Source: Sclerotiophoma versabilis (lineage: Eukaryota > Ascomycota > Dothideomycetes > Pleosporales > Didymellaceae). Taken from it: a stretch of 64,000 nt of DNA. The notes under the pieces are model-generated. The model was given only the letters and a program-made list of their open reading frames with translations, made no database searches and was not told the DNA's origin. Positions 42,428-52,529 of the stretch are shown piece by piece. How positions within the stretch are numbered: the first letter of the stretch is position 1; each line of letters starts with the position of its first letter. The DNA is taken from contig JAAROD010000015.1 in assembly GCA_012274445.1 (NCBI GenBank), forward strand, positions 1,736,001-1,800,000, in the 5' to 3' direction. A program made the position numbers and the translations under genes.

Positions 42428-44170
42428 TCAGGACGACTCGGAAGCAAAGAAGAGGACGATCTCGCCTCTGTCGTTACGCTTGAGACGGATATCTTTCCAG
42501 AGCTCCTTCTCTTCATCTGCTTTGTGCAAATGATCTTCTCGGCGCTCCTGACGCTCACGATGATACCTCTTCAGAGCTTTATTGACGCTTACGCCTCGCT
42601 CAGATTCAGGACCTTTACTGATGAAGGACATGAACAACTCAGCGCGTGTGCTGATGGGAAGGGCGAGCTCGCCGGCTTCAGGGCGCACCACAAGCTGGCC
42701 ATTGCCATCGGGAGCCGGCGAGCCTGATGTCGATCGGCTATACTCAATTGCTTTAGGCTTGCGCTCTCGTGGCGCTGGCGACACTGAAGAAGAGTACTGG
42801 CGACGTCGCCTGATCTCAGGCGATGCATCTTTCCTCGTCTTTGGCCGGATCTTGACAAGTGCTGTGCTTGCTTTGCGCTCCTTGCGCTCTTTTCCACGGC
42901 CCCTCTCTTTCTCCTTCTTTTCTTTCTTGTCGCCCTTTTGGCGCTCTTTCTCCTCCTTGACCTCTGCTTTCTTCTCTTTTTGCTGCTGGATATCCCACTC
43001 TTTCTGCGCGCGCATTAGCGCTTTCGAAGTACCCTGTTTGGCGCGCTTCATCGGACTCAAGGGGGAGTTCGCAAAGTCTCCGGAGTCGTCGGGCGAAGGC
43101 GGGAACTCCGGTCGCGCAAGCAACCTGTTGAGTCCGCCAGTAAGACCAGAGTGAAGTACGGGAGGCGCGTCCTCCATCATGGTATCCTTCTCCTCATGCG
43201 CTCGTACAGCTGACAAGTCAAGCTCGGCTGGCGAGCGCTTTCGCTTGCGTTCGCTCTTCTTTGTAGTCGTTTCGATGTCCTTGTCTTTCTTCGACCTCTT
43301 CGACTTCGGTGCGGGAGTAGTGTACGAATCGAATCGCTCATTCGAAGGACGAACTGGCTCGTCGCCATACGCAATGCCGGTCTGGACGAAGGATGCGTCG
43401 TCCGGGACCTGGAAGGACATGACATCTGCGATCGCAGGCATGGGTGTCTCTGTGTAAGCCGGCGGCGCGCTGTCTTCGATCATGCGGGATTCTGTTCGAG
43501 GAGCACTCGGCGTCCCTGAGTTGTCGAGGAAGTCAAAGACATTCACGGGCGGTAGAGCAGCTTGCTCATGATACCCAAGCGAGTGGGCGGCAGGCGGTGG
43601 GGTAGGAGCGCGAGGGGGCGCATCGACAAGCGCAACAGCGTTGTCTGCTTCGGTTGCATCCTGGGCGTAGGCATTGCGCGGAGTAAGCGCTTGCGAGTTG
43701 TTCTTCTGCTGCTGGCCCTTGGGCTTCTTCTCCTTGTACAGCTTGCCCTGGTACTTCTGGTCTTCCGTTATGCAGGCCTGCAGGGTATCGGTTAGTTATC
43801 GTTATGGTAGGACAAACGCAAGCCGAACGCAAATTTTCCGGAGCACATCAAATGCGCACACAGCGCAGAAATGATTGCGCATTCTGCTGGAAAGACAGGG
43901 TCGAACTGTGGAGAATGTAGGCATACCGTATGGCTTCTGTAGCTGGTGCCCGGGAAATGGACCATGCAGTCAAGGCAGGTGTAGGATGCGCCATAGCACT
44001 GGTTCCTGTGCGGATCCAGCTTTTTCTTGGTGAGCACATCACCGCAGTTCTAGTGAGTTGCAGTCAGCTCAGATACATCTCCAAAGAGGTGAGGGGTGTG
44101 TCGCGGAATGCGCGCTCAAGTGGAGGGGCACAAATAAGTAAACACTCACTTCACAGGAGAAGGAAACCAT
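42428..44170 (-). CDS. LYAR-type C2HC zinc-finger nucleolar protein
   Basis: Exons 44170-44150, 44049-43927 and 43777-42428 give 497 residues. Exon 1 is 21 nt and supplies MVSFSCE. Joined to exon 2 this gives MVSFSCENCGDVLTKKKLDP, then HRNQCYGASYTCLDCMVHFP and SYRSHTACITEDQKYQGKLY. That is the two-finger LYAR arrangement (CxxC...HxxxC, CxxC...HxxxC) with the invariant ITEDQKYQGK. LYAR is a nucleolar factor that promotes rRNA processing and transcription. The rest is low-complexity and highly charged: KKSKRSKKDK-like stretches, a Lys/Glu helix (QQQKEKKAEVKEEKERQKGD) and an Arg-rich C-terminus (KALKRYHRERQERREDHLHK). The finger would be missed by reading only the long third exon. Confidence 0.92.
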
Positions 44171-45249
44171 GATGAGACGAATCAGACAATAACCGGGCGA
44201 TGTTGATAGTAGCGGTGAACAGCTGGCAGGACAATAGTAGAGGCGCAGAGGTCGGTGAGCGCGAGCGCCAGCATATACACCCCTCCTGTGCCCAGAGAGT
44301 TTCAGATGGAGAGATTCGCAGTAACAAGACAAGAAAACAATCATGCGCTAGCTGCATATGTCGGCGCTGCTAGCTTTCCCGAGGTGACCCATGCAATCGC
44401 ATGCAAACCAGGGCCCAAAATATCACGCGCCGGCCCCATCAGCGCCTGCGACTGGGCTGCAGGCGCAAGCTACCGCCCGGGGACGTCACGGAACTGGTGG
44501 GTTGGTGGAGGATGGCCTGAAGATCTGCTGCCAGAGCGTGTTTCGCGCACAGCTTGCGACATGCTGCTTCGTACCACCACACACTCCGGCGTTCAGTGTT
44601 CATGAGGTGTGGAGAGATCCAGGCCAAGTTGTTGTATCAAGACAAGCATCCTACAACAGAATTTGATTGCCTTTATCGAATACACGTTCGTCTCACGCTT
44701 GCACGCGTGGCTGCTGTCCCAGGCTATTCCTGGGCTGATTGCGCGCGCGTGAGCTCCTATTTGCTGCGTCTACCACATGTACAATCTCAAGTCCAGTACC
44801 TTGTTCTGCACTTCCCTGCCAGAGGATAGTACCGCCGGGCCTTTTCGAGACCACCTTTGTGCCTACTTGAGACACCCCTCTACGAAGTCCGGCTGACCTG
44901 AACCAACTGCGATCAGCCGGAACGCTGGACGGGTATAGCCTCGTTGTCCGGGATGCTTGACTCGGTATTGCCTGGCGCATCACCTGCTTCTTACACAGTA
45001 GGACATGTACTCCCGGACTTCATGTCCTAGTACGTAGCATCTCTCCATTTACATTAGTTTATGAGCTCACTGCTTTTAAACGTCTGGCTTGCGCACAGCG
45101 CCTCGAAGACCTCCAGGGTTGTCCGCCATAAGACAAGCAGCGTGAGGCTGTCGTCGCGAGCACGGGGCAGTAACTTTGAAGTGGCGCGTTGTACCCAGGA
45201 CTCTGCAGCTGATGCTTGCTTTTTGCCATAGCGCGATATGTCAGTCTGG
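44171..45249. other. Intergenic, 1.08 kb
   Basis: Promoter of the LYAR-like gene and 3' flank of ERV2. Short open frames have no family features. Confidence 0.4.
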
Positions 45250-45840
45250 TCATGCGGCTTTCGGCTCCTTCTCCTCATCCGCGCAGCCACAGTCGTAGTG
45301 ACTTGCTATCTCATCGCAGTCGAACTCCGGTTTCTTCAACCGCTTGTTGACAACATTATGTACAAAGCAGCCCCATTGTGCTGCTGCCTTCTGCGAAGAT
45401 ACCTGCGGGGGGTATTTCTTAAGGACTTGCCCAAAGTGCTCGGCGCACTCTCCGCATGGGTATAGTCGCTGGAACAGGTGAACATACTGTCGCAGCGCTT
45501 CTTTCTCCTCGTCTGTAGGCTTCTCAGGAAATCGAGCGAAGGTTGTGTGCATGAGTTTCCAGGCCGCGCGGCCGAGTTCTGCCCTGTTCACGCTGTGTTA
45601 GCCACAGCGCTCTTGTGACCATGCCCAAACCTACTTGGCGGTCGCATTTCCCAACTTTGGCGCAATCGCGTGTCCTGTAAGCAGGGATTGACTATCTCCA
45701 CTAGAGCGACCTTGTTGTTGCCCATCGTGTACTATGGAGGCTGCGTTCGGCAATTGTGATTTGTACGGTCCTAGGAAGAGGAATGAGAGCGCGGCGAACA
45801 CGACCAGGGCGAGGAGAGCGAAGCGATTCGAGCGTATCAT
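45250..45840 (-). CDS. ERV2: FAD-linked sulfhydryl oxidase ERV2 (ER)
   Basis: Exons 45840-45635 and 45592-45250 (42-nt intron, the shortest in the window) give 182 residues. Erv2 passes electrons from protein thiols to oxygen in the ER lumen, making disulfides. The N-terminus MIRSNRFALLALVVFAALSF is a signal anchor. The ALR/Erv fold reads LGRAAWKLMHTTFARFPEKP, EALRQYVHLFQRLYPCGECA (active-site Cys115-x2-Cys118), HFGQVLKKYPPQVSSQKAAA and WGCFVHNVVNKRLKKPEFDC. A C-terminal CGC in HYDCGCADEEKEPKAA is the shuttle pair expected in Erv2 and not in mitochondrial Erv1, which has an N-terminal shuttle. That supports ER placement. Confidence 0.95.
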
Positions 45841-46300
45841 GATAGTGTATATATTGCGACCAAGAAAAATAGCAGAATGCACGAGAGGACAGTCACCACT
45901 CTGGTAAAGGAGTACTGTGTCTGTATACTGTGGTTTGATTGTGATGTTTCGAAGCCTGGTGCTTGTTCGACATCTCTCAGGCCACGTCCGCCAAGAATCG
46001 ACCGCAGCTCATGTCCGAACCACCTGTGAGGAGACAGTTGCCATTGCAGGAAACGCTCAGTGATATGTTCCTGAGAGTCTGTGACTATCAACATGCCTAA
46101 GAGCAAATTTGGGCTGGCATGTTTCCGTATATAACAGCAGCTGGGTCGCCTTTGGTAGACTGTTGCGGCGGTGCCGGGTGTGGCGTCACCGATATCGCAG
46201 CTGTGGCTCACACGTCAAGAGCTTCGAATAATCGCGAGCTGTCTGGTTGCGCCTGCATTCACCCCACACCACAACATCAACCCCACATATCACAGTCAAT
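45841..46300. promoter_or_regulatory. Divergent promoter ERV2 / aminotransferase
   Basis: 460 bp between the two start codons. No Gcn4-type TGACTC was found in my reading. Nothing else recognised. Confidence 0.45.
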
Positions 46301-47684
46301 ATGTCTGACTTCCCTCCTAAGCCTGTTGATACCATTGGTATGTTTACTGAGTGCAAATATGTGTATTTTGGGCTAACAAATCGGTAGACTGGAGCAACGT
46401 AGGCTTCAAGATCCGTGAAGGTGAGTCAGATTTCCCAGAAGATCACGTTGAAGACAACATGGGTGAGACGCAATTCAATGACTGCGTCAAAAAAGAAAAG
46501 AGCTTGGAAGCGGAAGTTTGAGAAAGCCAATGCGTTACCTTTCTGGCGAACTACATCATGAGTGAATCTAATGTGTTATAGTTGCCGGACATGTCGAGTC
46601 ACACTACTCGCTCGAGACCGGAAAGTGGACAGAGCCAACTTTTGTGGAGGATCCATTCTTGCGAATCCACGGCATGGCACCTGCTCTGAACTACGGCATG
46701 CAGTGCTATGAAGGCATGAAGGCATTCCGTTCGCCAAATGATACCATCAATATCTTCAGGCCAAACATGAACGCCGAACGTATGCAGCATTCGGCGTCTT
46801 ACATTTCGGTTCCTGAGGTACCCAGCGAACACTACCTCAAGTGCTGCAGCTTGGCGGTAGGAATGAATGCAGCATATGTACCTCCCCATGAGACGGGCGC
46901 AGCCATGTACATCCGTCCTCTGCTGTTCGGTAGCTCGGCACAGTTGGGTCTTAACCCACCGCAAGAGTACACATTTGTGGTTTACTGCATCCCTACTGGA
47001 GTGTACCACGGAACTAACCCTGTTGATGCTCTCATCCTCGAGGACTTCGATCGTGCGGCACCAGAAGGAACTGGCTCGGCGAAGATTGGTGGCAATTACG
47101 CCCCGGTCCTGCGACACAGCGAGAAAGCGTACAAGGCAGGTTACGGTATCACACTGCACTTGGACAGTAAGACTCGCAGCGTGGTTGATGAGTTCTCTAC
47201 ATCTGCCTTCATTGGTGTCAAGAAAGATGGCGACAAGGTCAAGCTCATTGCATCCGGTAGCAAGAACGTCATCAAAAGTGTCACTGGAGACAGTGTACTC
47301 AGGATTGCCGAGTCGTTCGGCTGGGAAACAGAGACACGAGAAGTACACATGAACAACTGCGATTGCAGCCAACGATAGACTAACGCAGAGCAGATCCCAT
47401 ACGAAGAGATTAAGGAATTTGATGAAGTCCTTGCCGCAGGAACGGCAGCAGCTTTGGTGCCTATCAAGTCAATCACTCTGAACTCGAAGAATGACAAAAT
47501 CACCTTCCCTGCAGCAGAGAAGGAGCCTGGTCCAATTTGCGTGAAGCTGTTGACCACTCTGCGAGGTCTTCAGCAGGGCAGAATCGAGGACAAGCAGGGC
47601 TGGCTGTTCAAGGTTGAGAGACCAGCACAGTTTGGCAAGACAGAGGTCAACGGAGGAGCTACGACTGTCGGTCAGTTGCCTTGA
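46301..47684 (+). CDS. Branched-chain amino acid aminotransferase (class IV, PLP)
   Basis: Exons 46301-46337, 46388-46420, 46582-47342 and 47394-47684 give 373 residues. It would interconvert Leu/Ile/Val with their keto acids. Exons 1-2 (37 and 33 nt) encode MSDFPPKPVDTI and DWSNVGFKIRE. Class IV features are LNYGMQCYEGMKAFRSPND, INIFRPNMNAERM, YIRPLLFGSSAQLGL, then the PLP lysine Lys191 in GSAKIGGNYAPVL, VVDEFSTSAFIGV and EVLAAGTAAALVPIKSI. No mitochondrial presequence, so cytosolic placement is likely. It belongs to the diverged fungal BCAT group rather than being an obvious Bat1/Bat2. Exon 4 has two usable acceptors 3 nt apart (GAGCAG, 47388-47393), adding or omitting one Gln. A 161-nt intron 2 is the longest here. 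Confidence 0.93.
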
Positions 47685-48102
47685 TTGGTGCTGATGACGA
47701 AGTAAATGAGAAGCATGATAACGTCCAAGAAGACAACACACACATGAAGAATCCAAAACAATTACGGCAGCAACACAATGCTCTGAGCACAATCAGTAGC
47801 ACCATAGACAATACTTGATCTGCATGTCAACACCAGCGTGCTCTCGTGCATTGTCCAAAGGGGCAACGTGCGTCGTACGTCATTCCATTAGATGTCGGTC
47901 GCCCCGCGGTGCCCCACGCTCCCGTTCGGCAGTCGAGATGTCTCGAGAGGCCGACATTACTCACATAACCGCAACGAACCCGGAAAAGCACCTTGTCCCA
48001 CGTCCTACAAATCCCAATACTGCACACAGCGACGACCTAGACACTATCTTCATCTAGGTCTTACCTTCGTACAAACGCCGCGTCGTAGCGCCTGACAGCA
48101 AC
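47685..48102. other. Intergenic, 418 bp
   Basis: 3' flank of the aminotransferase and promoter of the protease gene, both rightward. Nothing recognised. Confidence 0.4.
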
Positions 48103-49042
48103 ATGCCTGGCGGATTCAGCCGGCTGATGGACAAGGGCAGGCACCACTTCAGACAGACGCTGAGCCCAACTGACGATGCGTACCTTTCTTGTAAGCTGGT
48201 ATGCCAAATGTAGTTATCGCATCGCTAAGTCCGAGCAGACCATGACATAAGGTGTGAGTACGCGACGTCCGCCGACCATGCTGTGCGCGCAGGTACGGAT
48301 ATGGCTGATACACCATAGTAATGCGAACGGATGTCGAGAGCATCAAGGATGACTGGCTCACAGACAATGTACGTATGCATCTTTGGCCTCTCTGCCACAG
48401 CAGCTAACTCTGCGTACAGGCCATCGCGTTCTGGCAAGAGTCCGTACCCTCATGCCGAACATCCGCGCAGGCCTAATCGTGCCTAGATACCTCGAACGCG
48501 AAGATCTAACAGCTTTCCCCAAAGCTTCGATCGTCCTCCTCCGCCCCTCAATGAGCTTTATGCTCATGCAAACGCCTGATCCGCTCTCCCTCAAAGAAGC
48601 CCTCCCAAACTTCAGCACGACCACACACATCTTCCTCCCCATAAACGATTGTGCCGATGTCACAGCCGCAGAAGGCGGGTCGCACTGGTCATTACTGCTC
48701 GTCTCCGTTATCGATGGTGTAGCTTTCCACTACGACTCCATGTCCGCCAGCAACGACCGGGAAGCACGGAGCACAACGATGAAGATGGAACAGTTGCTTG
48801 GAAAGAGGCTGCGCTTCATACCAATGCATGACTCGCCACAACAAGAGAACGGCAGCGATTGTGGCGTCTTTGTTTGCGTGCTGATGAAGCATCTCCTGCT
48901 TAAGCGGTTGTTGAGAGCGGATGCAAGCAGGAAGATCAGCATGAGCATGAAGGATGCACATATCAATGCGCGTGATGGGCGTAAGCAGATGCTGAAAGTC
49001 ATCGAGGACAGGAAGAAGGAAGGCGAGAGACGGCGATCGTAA
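48103..49042 (+). CDS. NEDD8-specific C48 cysteine protease (SENP8/DEN1/Nep type), five exons with microexon
   Basis: Exons 48103-48190, 48239-48253 (15 nt), 48319-48368, 48420-48439 (20 nt) and 48487-49042 give 242 residues. The joined N-terminus reads DAYLSYHDIRLMRTDVESIK, then DDWLTDNAIAFWQEYLERED and SIVLLRPSMSFMLMQT, the SENP8 pattern. The catalytic triad is His124 (GGSHWSLLL), Asp141 (AFHYDSM) and Cys183 (NGSDCGVFVC), with Gln177 forming the oxyanion hole. DEN1 removes NEDD8 from cullins and other proteins and controls development in Aspergillus. All junctions are in phase; without the microexons the N-terminal third would be unreadable. Two of the four introns are under 50 nt, and intron 4 uses a GTCCGT donor. 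Whether it prefers NEDD8 or SUMO cannot be proven here; length and motif order favour NEDD8. Confidence 0.93.
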
Positions 49043-49859
49043 GCTACTTGGATCACAGCAACCTCGAGAGCCGCATTTTAGTTAACGACCTACAGGCGCA
49101 GTCACTCACCATACCGACCACATTCGGCGCACTCGAAGAGCCCGCCCCGCATCGGCGCTGAACAAGAGGAGGAGAAAAAGCATTGATTGCCTACAACCAC
49201 ACACATGCCTAGACTCGCACACCCGGCTACAGTAGCCTGATACCAGGACCATACTGAGGAGCTTGTTTCACAATTGCATCTGTAGCTTCCATGTCTCTGC
49301 AGCTTCTTTATTCAGACGATCATGACACATCTTCTGCCACTGTCTTAGTGAGAGCATGGCTCGAGGATACCACGACCAAGAAACATCACGAAACCACTAT
49401 ACGAACAATGCGTTTCTCGCATATGATATTATGTACGACACCCAGGGATAACGAGCATCAGCGCGGAGTAGCAGGACGAATAATTAGATCTGAATTCAAC
49501 AGCAGTAGATTTGTCACTATTACTGGCCGTTGGGCTTCAAAGTCACGCGGTACTCGGTGTTGCAGGCTATCTACATGCTGTAGAGTCGTTGAAGAATAGG
49601 ATGATTTATATGTTGAAACCAGCCTTGTGCAGTACGAAGGCCTGCGCAGCGTGACAGTGAGCATCCAAATCTGTAGCTGTCCTCGTAATGAATCACTCTG
49701 TTCACATTGAGATTCCAACGCGACAGCTTCAAGCATCAGGGTGCCACGTCGGTGCCGGAGCTCAGATCGGCGAAGGCGTGCTCTCATCTACGCCGATCAT
49801 TTGCTCTCACCCACCATCCTGTTCCTGCTGCGCCGTGGCTGTGTACCCCACCCCCCACC
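49043..49859. other. Intergenic, 817 bp
   Basis: 3' flank of the protease and promoter of the FKBP gene. No gene recognised; pyrimidine-rich text lies close to the FKBP start. Confidence 0.4.
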
Positions 49860-50421
49860 ATGGCGGCCTTCCGAACTCTCTCATCTTTCACACGCACTTC
49901 CGCAACTCACCTCCGCAACCCCATCATAACCACTCCCACCAAACACTTTACCACCACCACACGCAACATGGGTGTCACAAAGACCATTCTCGTCGAGGGC
50001 GACGGACCCTCCCCCCAGAAGGGCGACACCGTCACCATGCTGTACACCGGCTGGCTCAAGGAGGCTGGCAAGAAGGACAGCAAGGGCAAGCAGTTCGACA
50101 CGACTGAGAAGCCCGGCCGCGGGCCATTCAAGACACCCATTGGTGTTGGTCGCGTCATCAAGGGTGCGTTGGCCAAGCCGCTGCTAATTGGAACCAAGGC
50201 TGACCAAACACAGGCTGGGACGAGGGCGTCGTCCAGATGAAGCTCGGCGAGAAGGCGAGGCTGGACATCAGCTCTGACTTTGCCTACGGCAGCCAGTGAG
50301 TCTAGCACACTATTTCCTACTGCTTGCGCACCGTACTGATTCGACCAGGGACGTCGGCGGCGGTCTGATCCCCGCCAACTCGGAGCTCATCTTCGAGGTT
50401 GAGCTCAAGAAGATCAACTAA
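49860..50421 (+). CDS. FPR1: FKBP12-type peptidyl-prolyl isomerase with optional mitochondrial presequence
   Basis: Exons 49860-50163, 50214-50295 and 50349-50421 give 152 residues from the first ATG. The FK506/rapamycin-binding fold is GVTKTILVEGDGPSPQKGDT, VTMLYTGWLKEAGKK, FDTTEKPGRGPFKTPIGVGR, VIKGWDEGVVQMKLGEKARL and DISSDFAYGSQDVGG, ending FEVELKKIN. The core starts at a second ATG (49968, MGVTKTILVEGDG), giving a 116-residue cytosolic form. The 36 preceding residues (MAAFRTLSSFTRTSATHLRN...) lack acids, are rich in Arg/Ser/Thr and look like a mitochondrial presequence. A single gene making both forms is known for Neurospora FKBP. Drug-contact residues (Asp, Phe, Trp, Tyr of the pocket) appear kept. 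Confidence 0.95.
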
Positions 50422-50925
50422 ACAGGACACAAAGATGGATGGGACATTGGCGTGGACTGACGGCTTTGGGATGGAGGAGGAGGAATGGCTGGAAGGCTGT
50501 TCCGAGGCTCTTTCGTAGACAGCTCGAGTCCTGTTCGGCGACATGTCGCTGATGCAGATGCAGATGCAGCTCCAAAGCAGTACCTGTCCATCCAATGGAT
50601 ATCGTCCCAATCATGTCGCTTATGCCTACCATGCTGCAACCTCCGTGCTCAAGACCCTAGTCCAACGCACATCGTATTATCCGTGATGCATGATGGTCAA
50701 GCTCACGAATCTGATCAGCGATACAGCAGTCAAATGTAGAAGAAGGGTCTGCCTGACAGCCGTTGAAGATCACGGGCAGCCGAGTCTGCCACACTGGAAA
50801 AGGCAATTGTGACATGTTACACATCTAATGATATTTCTGACAGCGCTACACCTCTAATGCAAGATGGCGGCGGTGCGAGACGCCGACCTTTTATACATGT
50901 ATGCTACATTTCAGCCCGTGGCCGC
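50422..50925. other. Convergent intergenic, 504 bp
   Basis: 3' flanks of FKBP and mS43. A short GATGCAGATGCAGATGCAG triplet run lies near 50550. Nothing else. Confidence 0.4.
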
Positions 50926-51912
50926 TTATTCGTAGGAAAACTGGTTCGTCATGTTCTGGCCCTGGTTTGCGGTGATGGTGGCGTTCTGCCTGACCATGTC
51001 CCAATCAATCCTCTCCCACCAGGCGCTCAGATAGGCGCTCTTGCCCTTGACGCCGTAGTCGTGCAACCAGGCGTGCTCCCATGTGCTGACGCACAGCAGC
51101 GGCACGACGTCAGTACCGCCCAGGGGCTTCTTCGGCCGGTTGTCCTGCCTCGCTGCTGAGCCGAATGCGCCGACGTTGTTCAGCTTCTGGAAGGAGTCGG
51201 CGTTGTGATTGTTCAGGTCGTGCGACTGCCGCCTGTAGTGGGCGCCCGACAGCGGCGAGCCGGCAATGTATGTGGGGAGGATGCGCAGGCTGCCGGGGAC
51301 TGCAGAGTCGTTGGTCTGCACAAGCCAGACGAAGCCGGGGCCGAACATGGCTTCGGCAGTCGCAATGAAGGTCTCGCGCAGCGTGTCCATGGAGTTGAAG
51401 TCCTTCTTGATCTGCACGGCGAGGTCGGTCGGCGGGGTCGACACGAGGTCCGGGTTGGTGTTGATGCCGCGGAAGAAGAAGTGGTTGTTGAAGGCCATGC
51501 TGGCCAGGTTGAAGGGGTATGCGCGCGTGGGGTCGCGGGCGAGCTCGATGACGAGCGACTTGATGTCCTGGCCCTCGAGCGGCCCGCCTTGTGTCATGAA
51601 GTTGAGCTCGTCGACGATGTGCTGCTGGTACTCGGAGAAGGCGACGGAGAAGCCACGGTCCGAGAACAGGCCGGGGATGCCATTCGCGACGAGCTGGTCG
51701 TGTCGGTCGAGCGTCGGGACCGTGTACAGGCTGCGGGCGAACGAGGGCAGCCGTGCTGGCTGGGCTGCCTGCCGTCTCTATGGTGTCGCTGTTAGCCGGC
51801 CGCTCTGGAGGCCTGCATCGCATCGGGAGGGATCGCATACGCTCGCAGCCGAGGCCGCAGTCTGGAAGGCCGAGGCAGCAGGCCGCCTTGCGAAGCACCG
51901 CAGAACCGTCAT
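50926..51912 (-). CDS. Mitochondrial small-subunit ribosomal protein mS43, superoxide-dismutase-like
   Basis: Exons 51912-51841 and 51777-50926 give 307 residues. Exon 1 encodes a presequence, MTVLRCFARRPAASAFQTAA. The body is a Fe/Mn-SOD fold: GLFSDRGFSVAFSEYQQHIV, AFNNHFFFRG, AEAMFGPGFVWLVQ and STWEHAWLHDYGVKGKSAYL. Of the four SOD metal ligands, His77, His123 and His259 are in place, but the Asp of the usual DxWEH is Ser255, so no SOD activity is expected. Fungal mitoribosomes contain two such SOD-derived proteins, mS42 and mS43 (yeast Rsm26 and Mrp1). Assignment to mS43 rather than mS42 is not certain. Confidence 0.85.
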
Positions 51913-52427
51913 GTTGGGTGGGAGATGGCGCTGATGGGAGCGAGGCCGACGTCGACGTCGCTGTCGCCATGCTAATAATTCTCGCCCGGCCGACCTCGCG
52001 CTAAGCAGCAGGGCCCAATCACGACGCGCCCTCGCCTGCCAGCGCATGCTTCACCAAACCCCAGCCGCCTGTGCGCGTTTCACCCACTCGACTGTCCGCA
52101 CCCGCAGGGCCACACAAGCAGACGGCCGCCCTGCCACTGCCACGCTGCTAGCCGGTGCCTGCAGCTCTTGCTGCGAGCCTGTCGTCCACTCGGCGCCTCA
52201 CCGCTCTATTCTGGGCCCGCTAGGCCGCAAGATGGCTGGCCACGAGAGCGCCCAATCGTGCTGTGGGGCTGCTGCTTGCGGCTCTCGTGTGTTTCCTGGT
52301 GGGCGAACATGTGCAGGAGGTAGATATACTCACTTTGTTTCCGTCGTCTCTCCAGTCTGTTCGTTTCTTCGACTCTCTTTCCGTCTTGCAGTTCGCGGTC
52401 TGGTACCCGCACCTCTTCATTCACACA

Positions 52428-52464
<37 letters not shown>

Positions 52465-52529
52465 ACTCTGGTACGCGACCTCTTCGATTCATATCAGCCG
52501 GACTGTCTTTGCATGCACGTATTTCCATC
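51913..52529. promoter_or_regulatory. Divergent intergenic with a CT microsatellite
   Basis: 617 bp between mS43 and the Cys-rich protein gene. The left half is GC-rich. A perfect CT run lies 66 bp before the right-hand ATG (52431-52463) and probably sits in the leader. Confidence 0.5.
52431..52463. repeat. CT dinucleotide microsatellite
   Basis: A perfect run of about 16 CT units. Pyrimidine tracts like this are common near fungal transcription starts, so it may mark the start site of the adjacent gene. Confidence 0.97.

Noticed and set aside
48191..48318. Single-intron model for the start of the DEN1 gene, joining 48190 to 48319
   Set aside because: It is in frame but loses the family YxDVR motif; the microexon at 48239-48253 with a GTGAGT donor restores it, so the two-intron model is preferred.
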